The notes: a model not told the origin generated them from the letters alone. Shown: positions 28,376 through 37,654, counted from the stretch's first letter. The stretch: 64,000 nt of DNA from MGBC120314 sp051877855 (GCA_051877855.1 JBJEJH010000056.1:1-64000), one strand, 5' to 3'. A program made the numbers and translations.

Positions 28376-29585
28376 AATAATGTCCTATCTGGAGGGTGCG
28401 GTAGAGGTTCAGCTTCAAAGTTCTACGCCGGAACGATTTCTTAATATATGTAATTCCAACCAAATGCAGATATATCAGGTCGCTAAGCAGGGGGAATACT
28501 ATATTTTTTACATTTCGGTGAGAGATTTTTTGCAGTTAAAACCCATTTTAAAGAAGACTGCATCGAAGGTTCGGGTGATAAGGAAAATCGGAATTGGTTT
28601 TTGGATTTTTAAACATCGAAAACATTATTGTTTTGCTGCAGGGATTATGCTGGCGGTACTTCTTTTATACATTTTATCCTTGTTCTTGTGGGATATTCAG
28701 ATTGATGGAAACTATATGTTGTCCGAGGAAGTTATTATCGACTCATTAAAAAATCAGGGTTATTCCCATGGTATGTGGATACGCCCCATATCCTGTGACA
28801 AGGTTGAGAAAATTCTTCGGAGTGAATTTGAAGAGTTGACCTGGGTTTCCGTGGAACTTACAGGAACAAGAATGATTATCCATGTCAAAGAAAATGATGA
28901 GGATTATGTAGAGGTAAGATCCACCGGGGAGGGGAATCTTTGTGCCACAAAGGATGGTGTTGTTTATTCCATCGTAACGAGATCCGGGACGCCTCTTGTC
29001 AAGGAAGGTGCAAAGGTTAAAACAGGAGATGTGCTGGTACAGGGAGAAGTGGCGGTATACGATGATTATGGTAATGTGATTGATTCGTCGAAAATCACAC
29101 CGGATGCGGATATTTTCCTATTAACTGAAAATTCATATGAAAATAGTATTAAAAAATTATACAAGTACAAAATATATACAGGGAATTATCGTAGTGTATA
29201 TTTTTTAAGTGTGGGTGAATATTTATTTAAGTTTGGACTTTTAGCAAAATATGATCAGTATGAGGTGATTTCTACCGATCAGCAGCTTCGCTTGAATTCA
29301 AGCTTTTATCTGCCCATTCATTATGGAACGTTAAATTATAACGAATATATGGAGGAGAATGCGACTTATTCCAAAGAGGAGGCACAGGAACTTCTGGAAA
29401 TACAGTTCCAATACTTTTTGGAGGGTCTTAAGGAAAAAGGAGTGCAAATATTGGAGAAAGATGTTAAAATGTATGAGGATGGTAATTCATATGTTTATCG
29501 CGGTAGGATTACGATGATCGAACCGGCGGTACAACTGTCCGAGTTGAGTGAAATGAATTTAGGAGAATTAAATGAGTGTAATTGA
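28368..29585 (+). CDS. yqfD: Sporulation protein YqfD
   Basis: A 405-residue protein with a single membrane segment near residues 85-107 (GIMLAVLLLYILSLFLWDIQ) and a POTRA-like/YqfD extracytoplasmic domain (IQIDGNYMLSEEVIIDSLKN). The family belongs to the sigma-E regulon and is needed for efficient sporulation in Bacillus; its molecular role is not established. ATG 28368 has GAGGTG upstream and overlaps yqfC. Its last 14 bases overlap phoH. Its presence suggests the organism, or its recent ancestor, forms spores. Confidence 0.92.
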   Translation: MNKIMSYLEGAVEVQLQSSTPERFLNICNSNQMQIYQVAKQGEYYIFYISVRDFLQLKPILKKTASKVRVIRKIGIGFWIFKHRKHYCFAAGIMLAVLLLYILSLFLWDIQIDGNYMLSEEVIIDSLKNQGYSHGMWIRPISCDKVEKILRSEFEELTWVSVELTGTRMIIHVKENDEDYVEVRSTGEGNLCATKDGVVYSIVTRSGTPLVKEGAKVKTGDVLVQGEVAVYDDYGNVIDSSKITPDADIFLLTENSYENSIKKLYKYKIYTGNYRSVYFLSVGEYLFKFGLLAKYDQYEVISTDQQLRLNSSFYLPIHYGTLNYNEYMEENATYSKEEAQELLEIQFQYFLEGLKEKGVQILEKDVKMYEDGNSYVYRGRITMIEPAVQLSELSEMNLGELNECN

Positions 29586-30564
29586 AGAATTTATTGAAAT
29601 TCCGGCAATGCATGAGAAAAACGTGTTTGGTGAATTGGATCGCTACATGAAGAAGATTGAGCGGGCATTTCATGTTACAATCATTGAACGGGATTCCAGA
29701 CTTAAGATTATCGGTGGAGAGGATTCTGTCCGCAGAGCCAGAGAGGTTTTTAGCAATTTGGCGGAGTTGTCTCTTCGGGGTAATGTTATTACCGAACAAA
29801 ACGTTGATTATGCCATTTCTCTATCTATGGAGAATAAGAGTGGCGAGTTGGTGGAGCTTGACAATGAGATTATCTGCCGCACAATTATGGGAAAACCTAT
29901 CAAACCGAAGACTCTTGGGCAAAAAGATTATGTACAGGCGATTCGGGATAAGATGATTGTCTTTGGTCTGGGTCCGGCAGGAACCGGTAAGACCTATCTT
30001 GCTATGGCGATGGCAATTAATGCATTTCGCAATGATGAAGTGAGCCGGATAATTCTCACAAGACCGGCGATTGAGGCGGGTGAAAAGTTAGGTTTTCTTC
30101 CGGGTGATCTTCAGAGTAAGGTGGATCCTTACCTTCGTCCGTTATATGATGCGTTGTATCAGATCATGGGTGCGGAAAATTTTACCAATAATATGGAGAA
30201 GGGACTCATTGAGGTTGCTCCTTTGGCTTATATGCGAGGAAGAACCCTGGATAATGCATTTATTATTCTGGATGAGGCACAGAATACCACACCGGCTCAG
30301 ATGAAAATGTTTCTGACAAGAATCGGTTTTGGATCGAAGGTGGTTGTGACAGGAGATCTTACCCAGAAGGATCTTCCGCAGGATACCGTCTCGGGATTGG
30401 ATGTAGCTTTGAAGGTTCTTTCTAAGGTGGAGGAAATTGGTATTTGCCGTCTGACCAATCAGGATGTGGTTCGTCATCCTTTGGTACAGAAAATTGTAAA
30501 GGCTTACGAAGAGTACGAGGACAAGCAGAGCCGCAGAAAGAATAGAACGGAAATGAAACATTGA
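29572..30564 (+). CDS. phoH: PhoH family ATPase
   Basis: A 330-residue PhoH-like protein with a Walker A motif GPAGTGKT (residues 134-141) and a Walker B region ending in ILDEAQNTTPAQMKMFL, followed by VVTGDLTQKDLP. The N-terminal 100 residues resemble the KH-like RNA-binding region of the family. PhoH is commonly next to ybeY and is thought to work with it in RNA metabolism, though its reaction is unproven. The start has AGGAGAA upstream and overlaps yqfD. Confidence 0.93.
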   Translation: MSVIEEFIEIPAMHEKNVFGELDRYMKKIERAFHVTIIERDSRLKIIGGEDSVRRAREVFSNLAELSLRGNVITEQNVDYAISLSMENKSGELVELDNEIICRTIMGKPIKPKTLGQKDYVQAIRDKMIVFGLGPAGTGKTYLAMAMAINAFRNDEVSRIILTRPAIEAGEKLGFLPGDLQSKVDPYLRPLYDALYQIMGAENFTNNMEKGLIEVAPLAYMRGRTLDNAFIILDEAQNTTPAQMKMFLTRIGFGSKVVVTGDLTQKDLPQDTVSGLDVALKVLSKVEEIGICRLTNQDVVRHPLVQKIVKAYEEYEDKQSRRKNRTEMKH

Positions 30565-30577
30565 CGGAGGAATTTTT

Positions 30578-31075
30578 ATGACCATACATTTTGATTATGA
30601 GACGGATGGGCGCCCGGAGTGTGATTTTGAACAGATTGTTACCGATGTGATTAATCAGGCCATGGACTATGAACAATGTCCCTATGAGGCGGAAATCAAT
30701 GTTCTTTTGACCGATAATGAAGGAATTCATGAGATTAATAAAGAATACCGTCAGGTGGATGCACCTACGGATGTATTATCCTTCCCAATGATAGAGTATG
30801 AGAATCCAAGTGATTTTGCCTTTCTTGAGGAGGATGGGGAGGATTGTTTTAATCCGGAGTCCGGGGAATTACTTTTGGGAGATATTATTCTTTCAGTGGA
30901 CAAAATCAAAGAACAGGCTTATAATTATGGACATGCAGAAAAGAGGGAACTTGCTTTTTTAGTTGCCCATAGTATGCTTCATTTGTTCGGTTATGACCAT
31001 ATGGAGGCCGAGGAGGCAAAGGTGATGGAAAAAAAGCAGGAAGAAATCTTAAATCAATTAAATATAAGGAGATGA
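30578..31075 (+). CDS. ybeY: rRNA maturation endoribonuclease YbeY
   Basis: A 165-residue metalloprotein with the zinc motif H131-x3-H135-x5-H141 in HSMLHLFGYDH. It also carries the family segment PTDVLSFPM. YbeY takes part in 16S rRNA 3'-end maturation and ribosome quality control. The start ATG 30578 is preceded by CGGAGGAA. An acidic insert (EEDGEDCFNPESGE) near residue 85 is common in clostridial members. Gene order phoH-ybeY is conserved in Firmicutes; here the usual downstream dgkA/cdd/era genes are absent and a lipoprotein gene follows. Confidence 0.95.
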   Translation: MTIHFDYETDGRPECDFEQIVTDVINQAMDYEQCPYEAEINVLLTDNEGIHEINKEYRQVDAPTDVLSFPMIEYENPSDFAFLEEDGEDCFNPESGELLLGDIILSVDKIKEQAYNYGHAEKRELAFLVAHSMLHLFGYDHMEAEEAKVMEKKQEEILNQLNIRR

Positions 31076-31078
31076 AGT

Positions 31079-32182
31079 ATGAGAAAGAATAAGTTCATTA
31101 AGTCTGCTGTGCTTCTTATGGCGTTAACCCTGTGTCTTTCAGGATGTAAAAAGAATAATGATAATCCTGTTGGCAGTACCGAGGCGACCATTGCCATTGT
31201 AGAAACACAGGCAGAGACCACCAGCGAAGCTAATCCGGCTGAGGAACAACCGGTTCTTGAGAAGGAAGGAATGGTTCGAAGCATTCTTACCGGTGAATGG
31301 GTGGATGCTGAAGTGGGAAGCAGAAGACCCCTTGCGATTATGATTAATAATATTGAAGATGCAGATCCACAGTCCGGAATTGACCGTGCAGAGGTTATCT
31401 ACGAGGCTTACGTAGAGTCCAGTATTACCCGTTTGATGATGGTTTTACAGGATTATGATGATATGGATAAGATTGGACCGGTACGTAGTTGCCGTGAGTT
31501 CTATGTATATTTTGCCAAGGAATTTGATGCAATTTATATTCATTTTGGCTTTTCTCCGCTTGCAGCGGCACTTTTGGACAGTCCGGAAGTTGAGCATCTG
31601 GATGGTATGAAGGGATGGTGTAGTTTCTACCGTACCACGGATCGTGTAGCTCCGCATAACGCCTACACCACCACCAAGGGAATCCTTGGCAGTATTGAAT
31701 CGAAGGGATGGGAGACCACTCTGTCGGATGATTTTGATCAGCCACTGAAGTTTACTCAGTATGATGTAAAGCAGATTGAGTTGGAAAACGGTGAAAATTG
31801 TACCGTATTCCGTCCGGGATTTACACGTAATAAGCCGGTGTTTACATATAATGAGTCCGATGGTCTATACTACAGAGAGCAGTACGGACATCCTCATGTG
31901 GACATGGAAAGCGGTACTCAGCTTGCATTTAAGAATATTTTGGTAAAGTTTGTTACAGGTACAAAATATGAAAATGGTACACCGATTCTTGATCTTTGCG
32001 GCAAGGGACCGGCATATTATATTACCAATGGTAAGCTGATTCAGGTACAGTGGGAGAAAGAGTCTGATTTTGCACCGAATAAATTCTACTACATGGATGG
32101 TACAGAAGTAGAATTAAATCAGGGTAAGACATTCATCAATATCATTACAATGGATGATTTGGATGATGTTTCATATGAATAG
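31079..32182 (+). CDS. DUF3048 (YerB-like) lipoprotein
   Basis: A 367-residue exported protein with a lipobox LSGC giving lipidated C23, then a Ser/Thr/Glu-rich linker to about residue 65. The rest is a DUF3048 domain: RRPLAIMINNIEDADPQSGI, YEAYVESSITRLM, IGPVRSCREFYVYFAKEFDA and, at the end, GKTFINIITMD. The family is secreted or membrane-bound in Gram-positive bacteria and its function is unknown. It begins three bases after ybeY with a good ribosome site (AAGGAGATGAAGT), so it is likely in that operon. Confidence 0.88.
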   Translation: MRKNKFIKSAVLLMALTLCLSGCKKNNDNPVGSTEATIAIVETQAETTSEANPAEEQPVLEKEGMVRSILTGEWVDAEVGSRRPLAIMINNIEDADPQSGIDRAEVIYEAYVESSITRLMMVLQDYDDMDKIGPVRSCREFYVYFAKEFDAIYIHFGFSPLAAALLDSPEVEHLDGMKGWCSFYRTTDRVAPHNAYTTTKGILGSIESKGWETTLSDDFDQPLKFTQYDVKQIELENGENCTVFRPGFTRNKPVFTYNESDGLYYREQYGHPHVDMESGTQLAFKNILVKFVTGTKYENGTPILDLCGKGPAYYITNGKLIQVQWEKESDFAPNKFYYMDGTEVELNQGKTFINIITMDDLDDVSYE

Positions 32183-32256
32183 AACATGAAAATGTAAAGT
32201 TTTTGTATAGTTGATTAAAATAGGGCAGATAATATATGTGAAAGGATTGTGAGAAC

Positions 32257-32874
32257 ATGAAAAGAGCATATATGATCTGCCTTTTGTTTTTGTGTGCAGG
32301 AATTGTATTTTATCTAAGTTTCTTTTATTCCAGAGAGCATCTTGGTTTGGAATATGAAGAATATGCGACGCAGGAGGAAACAATTCCGGTGGAACAGATG
32401 ACACAGGCGGGAATCAATGATATCCGAATTAACAATCTTACAACGGTGAAGCTGCAGGTGTATGATTTGGGAGAAAATGAATTCGAAGAGAAAAAGATTA
32501 ATACTCCGGTAGAGTTTCTTGAAATGACAAGAAAGGATTTGATTGAGTATCTGAAAAATTATATGTTATCACCCAGTAAGGAGGACACAGAAAAAGGGTT
32601 GTTATCTTATGAACTGGTTGAATTTGCCAGAGGACAGGTAGTCCTTCGAAAAACTTATCAGAAACCGGAGGAACCGGTGGAAGTGGTTCCATTTATTGCA
32701 ATGGCTGAAAATGGCTATGTTGCAATCTATTATTCGGAGGATGGATCTTTGTATGATTACACGGAGATTTCGGTGAATCAATTGCCGGAAGGAGTGCAAA
32801 AGAATCTGGAAGATGGAATCGGTTTTGCTAATGAACAGGAACTGTATGAATTTCTCGAAACATATACGAGCTAA
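32257..32874 (+). CDS. BofC-like C-terminal domain protein, membrane anchored
   Basis: A 205-residue protein with an N-terminal membrane anchor (residues 5-24) facing outward. Its last 80 residues (GYVAIYYSEDGSLYDYT, then a LPEGVQKNLEDGI helix and an ELYEFLETYTS end) resemble the C-terminal domain of BofC, the forespore-secreted regulator of the SpoIVB checkpoint. The middle has no recognisable motif. Upstream, TGTATA at 32204 and CAGATAATA at 32226 (16 bases apart) loosely resemble a sporulation-sigma promoter, which is only suggestive. The assignment is by pattern, not alignment. Confidence 0.6.
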   Translation: MKRAYMICLLFLCAGIVFYLSFFYSREHLGLEYEEYATQEETIPVEQMTQAGINDIRINNLTTVKLQVYDLGENEFEEKKINTPVEFLEMTRKDLIEYLKNYMLSPSKEDTEKGLLSYELVEFARGQVVLRKTYQKPEEPVEVVPFIAMAENGYVAIYYSEDGSLYDYTEISVNQLPEGVQKNLEDGIGFANEQELYEFLETYTS

Positions 32875-32940
32875 AAACTTGCATTATTCACAAAAAAAGA
32901 TTAAAATTAAATGGTTAATGTCTTTGTAAAGGAATATGCC

Positions 32941-34161
32941 ATGAAAAAGTTTTATGATATTGTTGTTGCAGGTGGCGGAGCATCCGGAATGATGGCTGCT
33001 TATCAGGCTTCAATGACCGGTAGAAATGTTTTGCTCATTGAGAAAAATGAACGTCTTGGAAAGAAGATTCTTGCCACGGGAAACGGTCGTTGTAATTTGA
33101 CCAATCTCAATATGGGGCCGGAGTGTTATGGCAGTGAAAGTGCTTCCTTTGCCATGAATGTGATCCGAAAGTTTGATGAAAAACAACTGATGGATTTTTT
33201 TACAAAGAATGGATTGTTACTGCATCAGCGCAATGGTTATGTGTATCCTAATTGTGACCAGGCAACGGCGGTGGATGAATTTTATGAGCGTATCTTAAGA
33301 AAAGATAATATTTCCATGGAACTTGGCTGTGAAATTACATCGGTAAAAAAAGAAGGAAAAACCTTCGAGATTCAAACCTTAAAAGGGAAGACGCAATGTG
33401 CAAAGCTGATTCTTGCCATGGGGTCGAAAGCCTATCCAAAGACCGGTTCGGACGGAAAAGGTTACGAAATTGCCGGGAAATTGGGACACAGAATTATTAC
33501 GCCCCTTCCTTCTCTTACAGCCTTAGAAAGTGATTTTAAGCATTGTAAAGAAGTTTCCGGTGTAAGAGCGGACGGAAGAATTACCTGTGTATGTGAAAAT
33601 CGTATTTATGAAGAACGCGGCGAAATTCAGTTGACGGATTATGGAATCTCCGGTATTCCGGTGTTTCAGATCAGTCGAAATGCTGTAAAGGCAGTTCATG
33701 CAGGTAAGAAGGTATCTTGTCATATTGATTTCTTACCGGATTACGCTAAGGATGAATTGTTTAAAATTATTCAAAATAAATGTGGTAATCCGAAAAATCG
33801 TGTACAGGACTTGTTTGGGGGACTGGTTCACTCTAAAATAACGAATCTGATTCTTAAAATGTGTGGTTTAAAGGGGGAACTTCCCGGTACACAGATCAAG
33901 AATTCAAAGATTCAGGAATTCGTAGAATTGATTAAAGAATTTCCTTATCCAATCACAGGTTATCGTTCCTTTGATTACGGTCAGGTGTGTCAGGGTGGCG
34001 TGTCCATCCGTGAAATTGATGATAAAACAATGGAGTCTCTTTTGGTTCCGGGATTATATATCGTGGGAGAATTAGTGGACGTTGATGGAATATGCGGAGG
34101 TTATAATCTCCAGTGGGCATTTAGCTCGGGTTATTTAGCAGGAAAGGCTGCGGGACAATGA
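32941..34161 (+). CDS. HI0933/BaiN-family NAD(P)/FAD-dependent oxidoreductase
   Basis: A 406-residue flavoprotein. The FAD dinucleotide site is VVAGGGASGMMAAYQAS at the N-terminus, with GNGRCNLTN shortly after; LAMGSKAYPKTGSDG and the terminal GICGGYNLQWAFSSGYLAG complete the family pattern. The substrate is unknown; relatives include the bile-acid reductase BaiN, but most members are housekeeping and uncharacterised. ATG 32941 is chosen with AAAGGAA upstream; ATG 32911 is in frame with no ribosome site. It overlaps the next flavoprotein gene by four bases. Confidence 0.88.
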   Translation: MKKFYDIVVAGGGASGMMAAYQASMTGRNVLLIEKNERLGKKILATGNGRCNLTNLNMGPECYGSESASFAMNVIRKFDEKQLMDFFTKNGLLLHQRNGYVYPNCDQATAVDEFYERILRKDNISMELGCEITSVKKEGKTFEIQTLKGKTQCAKLILAMGSKAYPKTGSDGKGYEIAGKLGHRIITPLPSLTALESDFKHCKEVSGVRADGRITCVCENRIYEERGEIQLTDYGISGIPVFQISRNAVKAVHAGKKVSCHIDFLPDYAKDELFKIIQNKCGNPKNRVQDLFGGLVHSKITNLILKMCGLKGELPGTQIKNSKIQEFVELIKEFPYPITGYRSFDYGQVCQGGVSIREIDDKTMESLLVPGLYIVGELVDVDGICGGYNLQWAFSSGYLAGKAAGQ

Positions 34162-35783
34162 TTCAGATTAATCAGATCAAGTTATCTCCGGATCATACGG
34201 AGCAGGACTTAATCCATACAATTAAGAAAAAATTACATATTAAGAATGAAAAATTTCAATATAAGATTGTAAAGCGATCCATTGACGGACGAAAGAAACC
34301 TTATGTAAAGTATGTTTATTCCTGTCAGGTGCATATCCGTGGATTGGACTTAAAGCAGGAACAGAAATTGGTTCAAAAAGTTCATGATAACAATGTTGTT
34401 ATTGAAAAAGAGCTTGTATATCATTTTCCCAAGGTCAGTGCTTTGGCAAAGTCACAGAAAATAGTGATTGTCGGAAGCGGACCGGCGGGATTATTCTGTG
34501 GTTTGATGCTTGCCCGTGAAGGTCTCCATCCGTTAATTATTGAACGGGGAGAATGTGTGGAGCGCCGCAAGAAAATCGTGGAACATTTCTGGGAAAGCGG
34601 TGAACTTGACGAAAATTGTAATGTACAGTTTGGCGAAGGTGGTGCAGGAACATTTTCGGATGGTAAACTTAATACTCAGGTGAAGGAGACCTCGGGGCGA
34701 ATTCGTAAGGTCCTTGATACCTTTGTAGAGTTTGGTGCCGGGGAGGAAATCTTATATTCCAATAAGCCGCATATTGGTACCGATGTGCTAATGAATGTTG
34801 TACATAATATGCGTGAAGAAATCCTCCGACTGGGTGGTGAGATTCTTTTCAATACGAAGATGATTGATTTATGTATCGATGATAAAGAATCAAAAATAAA
34901 GGGAATTGTGGTTTCTAAGCAGGATGAAAGTTCGAATTGGAAAGAACGGGTAATACCCTGTGATCGTCTGGTTCTGGCTTTGGGACATAGTGCCAGAGAT
35001 ACCTTTAAGATGTTATATGAGAGACATCTGACTATGGAGGCAAAGCCCTTTGCTGTGGGGGTGCGTGTGGAGCATCCGCAGCAGATGATCGATGATTATG
35101 AGTATGGGGAAAATATCTATGAACTTCCGGCAGCCTCCTATAAGGTGACTTATCGTGCCACACAAGAAGAAAGAGGCGTGTACTCTTTCTGTATGTGTCC
35201 CGGAGGGTATGTGGTCAATGCGTCCTCTGAAAAGAATCGACTGTGTATTAACGGAATGAGCTACTCAGACCGTGGCGGAAAGAACGCGAATAGTGCCATT
35301 GTAGTGACGGTTCGTCCGGAGGATTATGGTAAGGATCATCCACTGGCAGGCATTGAATTTCAGCGGCAATTAGAGGATCGAGCCTTTCTTGCGGGAAAGG
35401 GTAAGATTCCCTGCCAGACTTATGGAAGTTTTAAAGAGCATACCCTTTGCGGTGAATGGGGCAAGGTTCAACCCAACACCAAGGGGGCAGTGGAACCGGC
35501 CGATCTTCATGAGATACTTCCGGAATATATCTGCGAACCCATCATTAAAGGTATGGAACATTTTGCCCGACAGATTCCTGATTTTAACCGGGAGGATGCA
35601 ATTTTGCTTGCAGTGGAGAGCAGAACATCAAGCCCGCTTCGCATTCTCAGGAATGAGAAGTTGATGAGTAATGTGGGGGGCATCTATCCATGTGGTGAAG
35701 GTGCCGGTTATGCCGGTGGAATTACCAGCGCAGCGGTGGACGGAATCCGTGTGGCGGAAGCTTTGGCATCCATTGAGGAGTAG
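34158..35783 (+). CDS. COG2509-type FAD-dependent dehydrogenase
   Basis: A 541-residue flavoprotein with an N-terminal extension of about 100 residues before the FAD site IVGSGPAGLFCGLMLAREG. Further markers are NVQFGEGGAGTFSDGKL, FCMCPGGYVVNASSE and the C-terminal GGIYPCGEGAGYAGGITSAA. The family is widespread, uncharacterised and likely cytosolic. The start overlaps the upstream oxidoreductase stop (ATGA), so the two flavoproteins are coupled and may serve one pathway; nothing in sequence names it. Confidence 0.88.
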   Translation: MIQINQIKLSPDHTEQDLIHTIKKKLHIKNEKFQYKIVKRSIDGRKKPYVKYVYSCQVHIRGLDLKQEQKLVQKVHDNNVVIEKELVYHFPKVSALAKSQKIVIVGSGPAGLFCGLMLAREGLHPLIIERGECVERRKKIVEHFWESGELDENCNVQFGEGGAGTFSDGKLNTQVKETSGRIRKVLDTFVEFGAGEEILYSNKPHIGTDVLMNVVHNMREEILRLGGEILFNTKMIDLCIDDKESKIKGIVVSKQDESSNWKERVIPCDRLVLALGHSARDTFKMLYERHLTMEAKPFAVGVRVEHPQQMIDDYEYGENIYELPAASYKVTYRATQEERGVYSFCMCPGGYVVNASSEKNRLCINGMSYSDRGGKNANSAIVVTVRPEDYGKDHPLAGIEFQRQLEDRAFLAGKGKIPCQTYGSFKEHTLCGEWGKVQPNTKGAVEPADLHEILPEYICEPIIKGMEHFARQIPDFNREDAILLAVESRTSSPLRILRNEKLMSNVGGIYPCGEGAGYAGGITSAAVDGIRVAEALASIEE

Positions 35784-35786
35784 AAA

Positions 35787-35798
35787 TACAATATTGTA
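35787..35798. promoter_or_regulatory. 12-base perfect palindrome upstream of proB
   Basis: TACAATATTGTA lies between the flavoprotein stop and the proB ribosome site. It could be an operator half-site pair or chance in AT-rich DNA. Confidence 0.3.
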
Positions 35799-35824
35799 AT
35801 GAACATACACAAGGAGTTATAAAA

Positions 35825-36652
35825 ATGAATCGAGAACAAATTAAAAATAAACAGCGAATTGTAGTGAAGGTAGGATCTTCCACTTTGACCCATGAGAGCA
35901 CGGGTAATCTGAATCTGATGAAGGTTGAGAAACTGGTTCGGGTGCTTTCAGATATACATAATTCGGGTAAGGATGTGATTCTGGTAAGTTCCGGAGCTAT
36001 TGCCGTAGGACGCAAGGCACTTGGAATTATGGAACGTCCCAAGACTATGCCGGTAAAGCAGGCCTGCGCAGCGGTGGGACAGGCAAGACTGATGATGACC
36101 TATCAGAAAATTTTTGCAGAGTATAATCAGATCGCCGCACAGATTCTTATGACCAAGTATACCATGACCAGCGATGACAGCCGGATAAATGCACAGAATA
36201 CATTTGCACAGCTTCTTGCTATGGGTGTTATTCCGGTTGTTAATGAAAATGATACGGTTTCTACCCACGAAATTGAATTTGGTGATAATGATAAGTTGTC
36301 TGCCATCGTTACGGCAATTACCGGTGCAGATCTTTTGATTTTATTATCGGATATTGATGGTTTATTTACAGATGATCCCAATAAGAATCCGGATGCTGAA
36401 TTCGTGGAGGAAGTACCTTTTATTGATGAAACATTGATGAATATGGGAAAGGGATCCGCCAGCAGTGTGGGAACCGGCGGTATGGCAGCCAAACTGGAGG
36501 CGGCGCGTATTGCTACAGATTCCGGCGCGGATATGATTATAACCAATGGTGATGATATAGGTAATCTGGAACGTATTATGAACGGTGAGAAGATTGGAAC
36601 TCTTTTCCTGGCACATAAGAATCCGGAATTTAATGTTTCGGATATGCTCTAA
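35825..36652 (+). CDS. proB: Glutamate 5-kinase ProB, without PUA domain
   Basis: A 275-residue amino-acid kinase for the first step of proline synthesis, phosphorylating L-glutamate. KVGSSTLT, VSSGAIAVG, NENDTVSTHEIEFGDND and LLSDIDGLFTDDP are conserved, as is GTGGMAAKLEAA. The protein ends where the kinase domain ends, so the C-terminal PUA domain of E. coli ProB (367 residues) is absent, as in many Clostridia. The start is ATG 35825 with AAGGAG upstream. proA is present but separated by two genes and a palindromic element. Confidence 0.95.
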   Translation: MNREQIKNKQRIVVKVGSSTLTHESTGNLNLMKVEKLVRVLSDIHNSGKDVILVSSGAIAVGRKALGIMERPKTMPVKQACAAVGQARLMMTYQKIFAEYNQIAAQILMTKYTMTSDDSRINAQNTFAQLLAMGVIPVVNENDTVSTHEIEFGDNDKLSAIVTAITGADLLILLSDIDGLFTDDPNKNPDAEFVEEVPFIDETLMNMGKGSASSVGTGGMAAKLEAARIATDSGADMIITNGDDIGNLERIMNGEKIGTLFLAHKNPEFNVSDML

Positions 36653-36690
36653 GAGCAAGTAATGGATGGAGGAAGGAAGGATGTATTATA

Positions 36691-36927
36691 ATGATAAATA
36701 AAGAAACGATTGACCGAATCAATGAGTTATATCATAAGGAGAAGGCAGAGGGGCTTACACCGGAGGAAAAGGAAGAACAGGCACATCTTCGCTGGAAATA
36801 TGTGAATGCGATTAAGGAAAATCTTCGTTCCAATCTGGAGAACATCAAAATACAGAATCCGGATGGCACCATCATTGATGTTAAGGAAAGACATGATAAA
36901 AAGTATGGAACAGGAATGGAAAGTTAG
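36691..36927 (+). CDS. DUF896 (YnzC-like) small protein
   Basis: A 78-residue highly charged protein with the DUF896 pattern: IDRINELYHKEKAEGLTPEE, QAHLRWKYVNAIKENLRSNL and IKIQNPDG. Bacillus YnzC folds as a helical hairpin and is linked to the SOS regulon as a small cytosolic protein of unknown role. It lies between proB and the cyclo-ligase gene, with GGAAGG ten bases before ATG. Its stop is one base before the next start codon. Confidence 0.9.
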   Translation: MINKETIDRINELYHKEKAEGLTPEEKEEQAHLRWKYVNAIKENLRSNLENIKIQNPDGTIIDVKERHDKKYGTGMES

Positions 36928-36928
36928 C

Positions 36929-37495
36929 ATGAAGGATGCAGTCCCGGATAAGAAAAAGGTTCGACAATTAATCCGCAGGAAGAAGAGTGAACTCTCCTCC
37001 CGGGAGGTTCACCAGCGAAGCCTTTTAATTTTAGAGCAATTTTATCAAAGTTTGGTATATCAGAAGGCCGAGGCTGTTTACACTTATGTGAATTACAATG
37101 AAGAGGTTGAGACAAGTCTTTTAATTGAACATTCATTATCCATGGGAAAAAAGGTCTGTGTTCCACGGGTGGAGGGTGATCATATGGATTTTTATGAAAT
37201 CACTTCACTTTTGGATCTTTCATCCGGATCCTATGGTATTTTGGAACCCGGGAGTACCTGTGTTAAAGTATCAAATCCCTGTGGACTAATGATTATGCCG
37301 GGACTGGCATTTGATCTGCGAGGACACCGTATCGGTTACGGCGGTGGTTTTTATGACCGTTATCTGGAAAAATATCCTAATTTTCGTAAGATTGCGCTGT
37401 GTTTTGATTTTCAATTGTTTGATGAACTACAGACAGAAGAACAGGATATACCGGTGGATGAAATTTGGACGGAAAAGGATTATGTTTGTGTATAA
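36929..37495 (+). CDS. 5-formyltetrahydrofolate cyclo-ligase
   Basis: A 188-residue enzyme that converts 5-formyl-THF to 5,10-methenyl-THF with ATP. Family motifs are RQLIRRKKSEL at the N-terminus, GLAFDLRGHRIGYGGGFYDRYL and the final IPVDEIWTEKDYV. ATG 36929 is chosen because GGAAAG precedes it at the right distance; an upstream in-frame ATG at 36905 has no site and would overlap the DUF896 gene. The last 11 bases, including the stop, form the outer arm of the large palindrome at 37485-37605. Confidence 0.92.
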   Translation: MKDAVPDKKKVRQLIRRKKSELSSREVHQRSLLILEQFYQSLVYQKAEAVYTYVNYNEEVETSLLIEHSLSMGKKVCVPRVEGDHMDFYEITSLLDLSSGSYGILEPGSTCVKVSNPCGLMIMPGLAFDLRGHRIGYGGGFYDRYLEKYPNFRKIALCFDFQLFDELQTEEQDIPVDEIWTEKDYVCV

Positions 37496-37605
37496 TATTC
37501 CGTGGCACGTTTGCACTAAACCGAGCCGTAGCGGTACATAAGGTGCCAAAGAACGGCACCTAAGTACCGACGGCTCGCAATTGCCACGAAATAATTATAC
37601 ACAAA
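37485..37605. repeat. 121-base imperfect palindrome (MITE-like or structured RNA)
   Basis: Nested complementary arms cover nearly the whole segment: 37485-37496 with 37594-37605 (12 bases, perfect), CGTGGCA with TGCCACG, CGAGCCGT with ACGGCTCG, CGGTAC with GTACCG, and GGTGCC with GGCACC around the loop AAAGAAC. There is no T-run, so it is not a classical terminator. The right end lies 50 bases before the proA start. It could be a miniature inverted-repeat element inserted at the gene end, or an RNA processing or stability hairpin. Confidence 0.8.
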
Positions 37606-37654
37606 TATAATGTTTTTCGATAAAGTTTTATAAATGACAAAATTTGGAGGTTCT

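Noticed and set aside
28368..29585. YqfD as a cell-wall permease or general transporter
   Set aside because: It has only one membrane segment and the gene order yqfC-yqfD-phoH-ybeY is specific to the sporulation pair.
37485..37605. tRNA gene or ordinary terminator at the palindrome
   Set aside because: No tRNA loop consensus sequences or anticodon arm are present, and there is no T-run after the stem.
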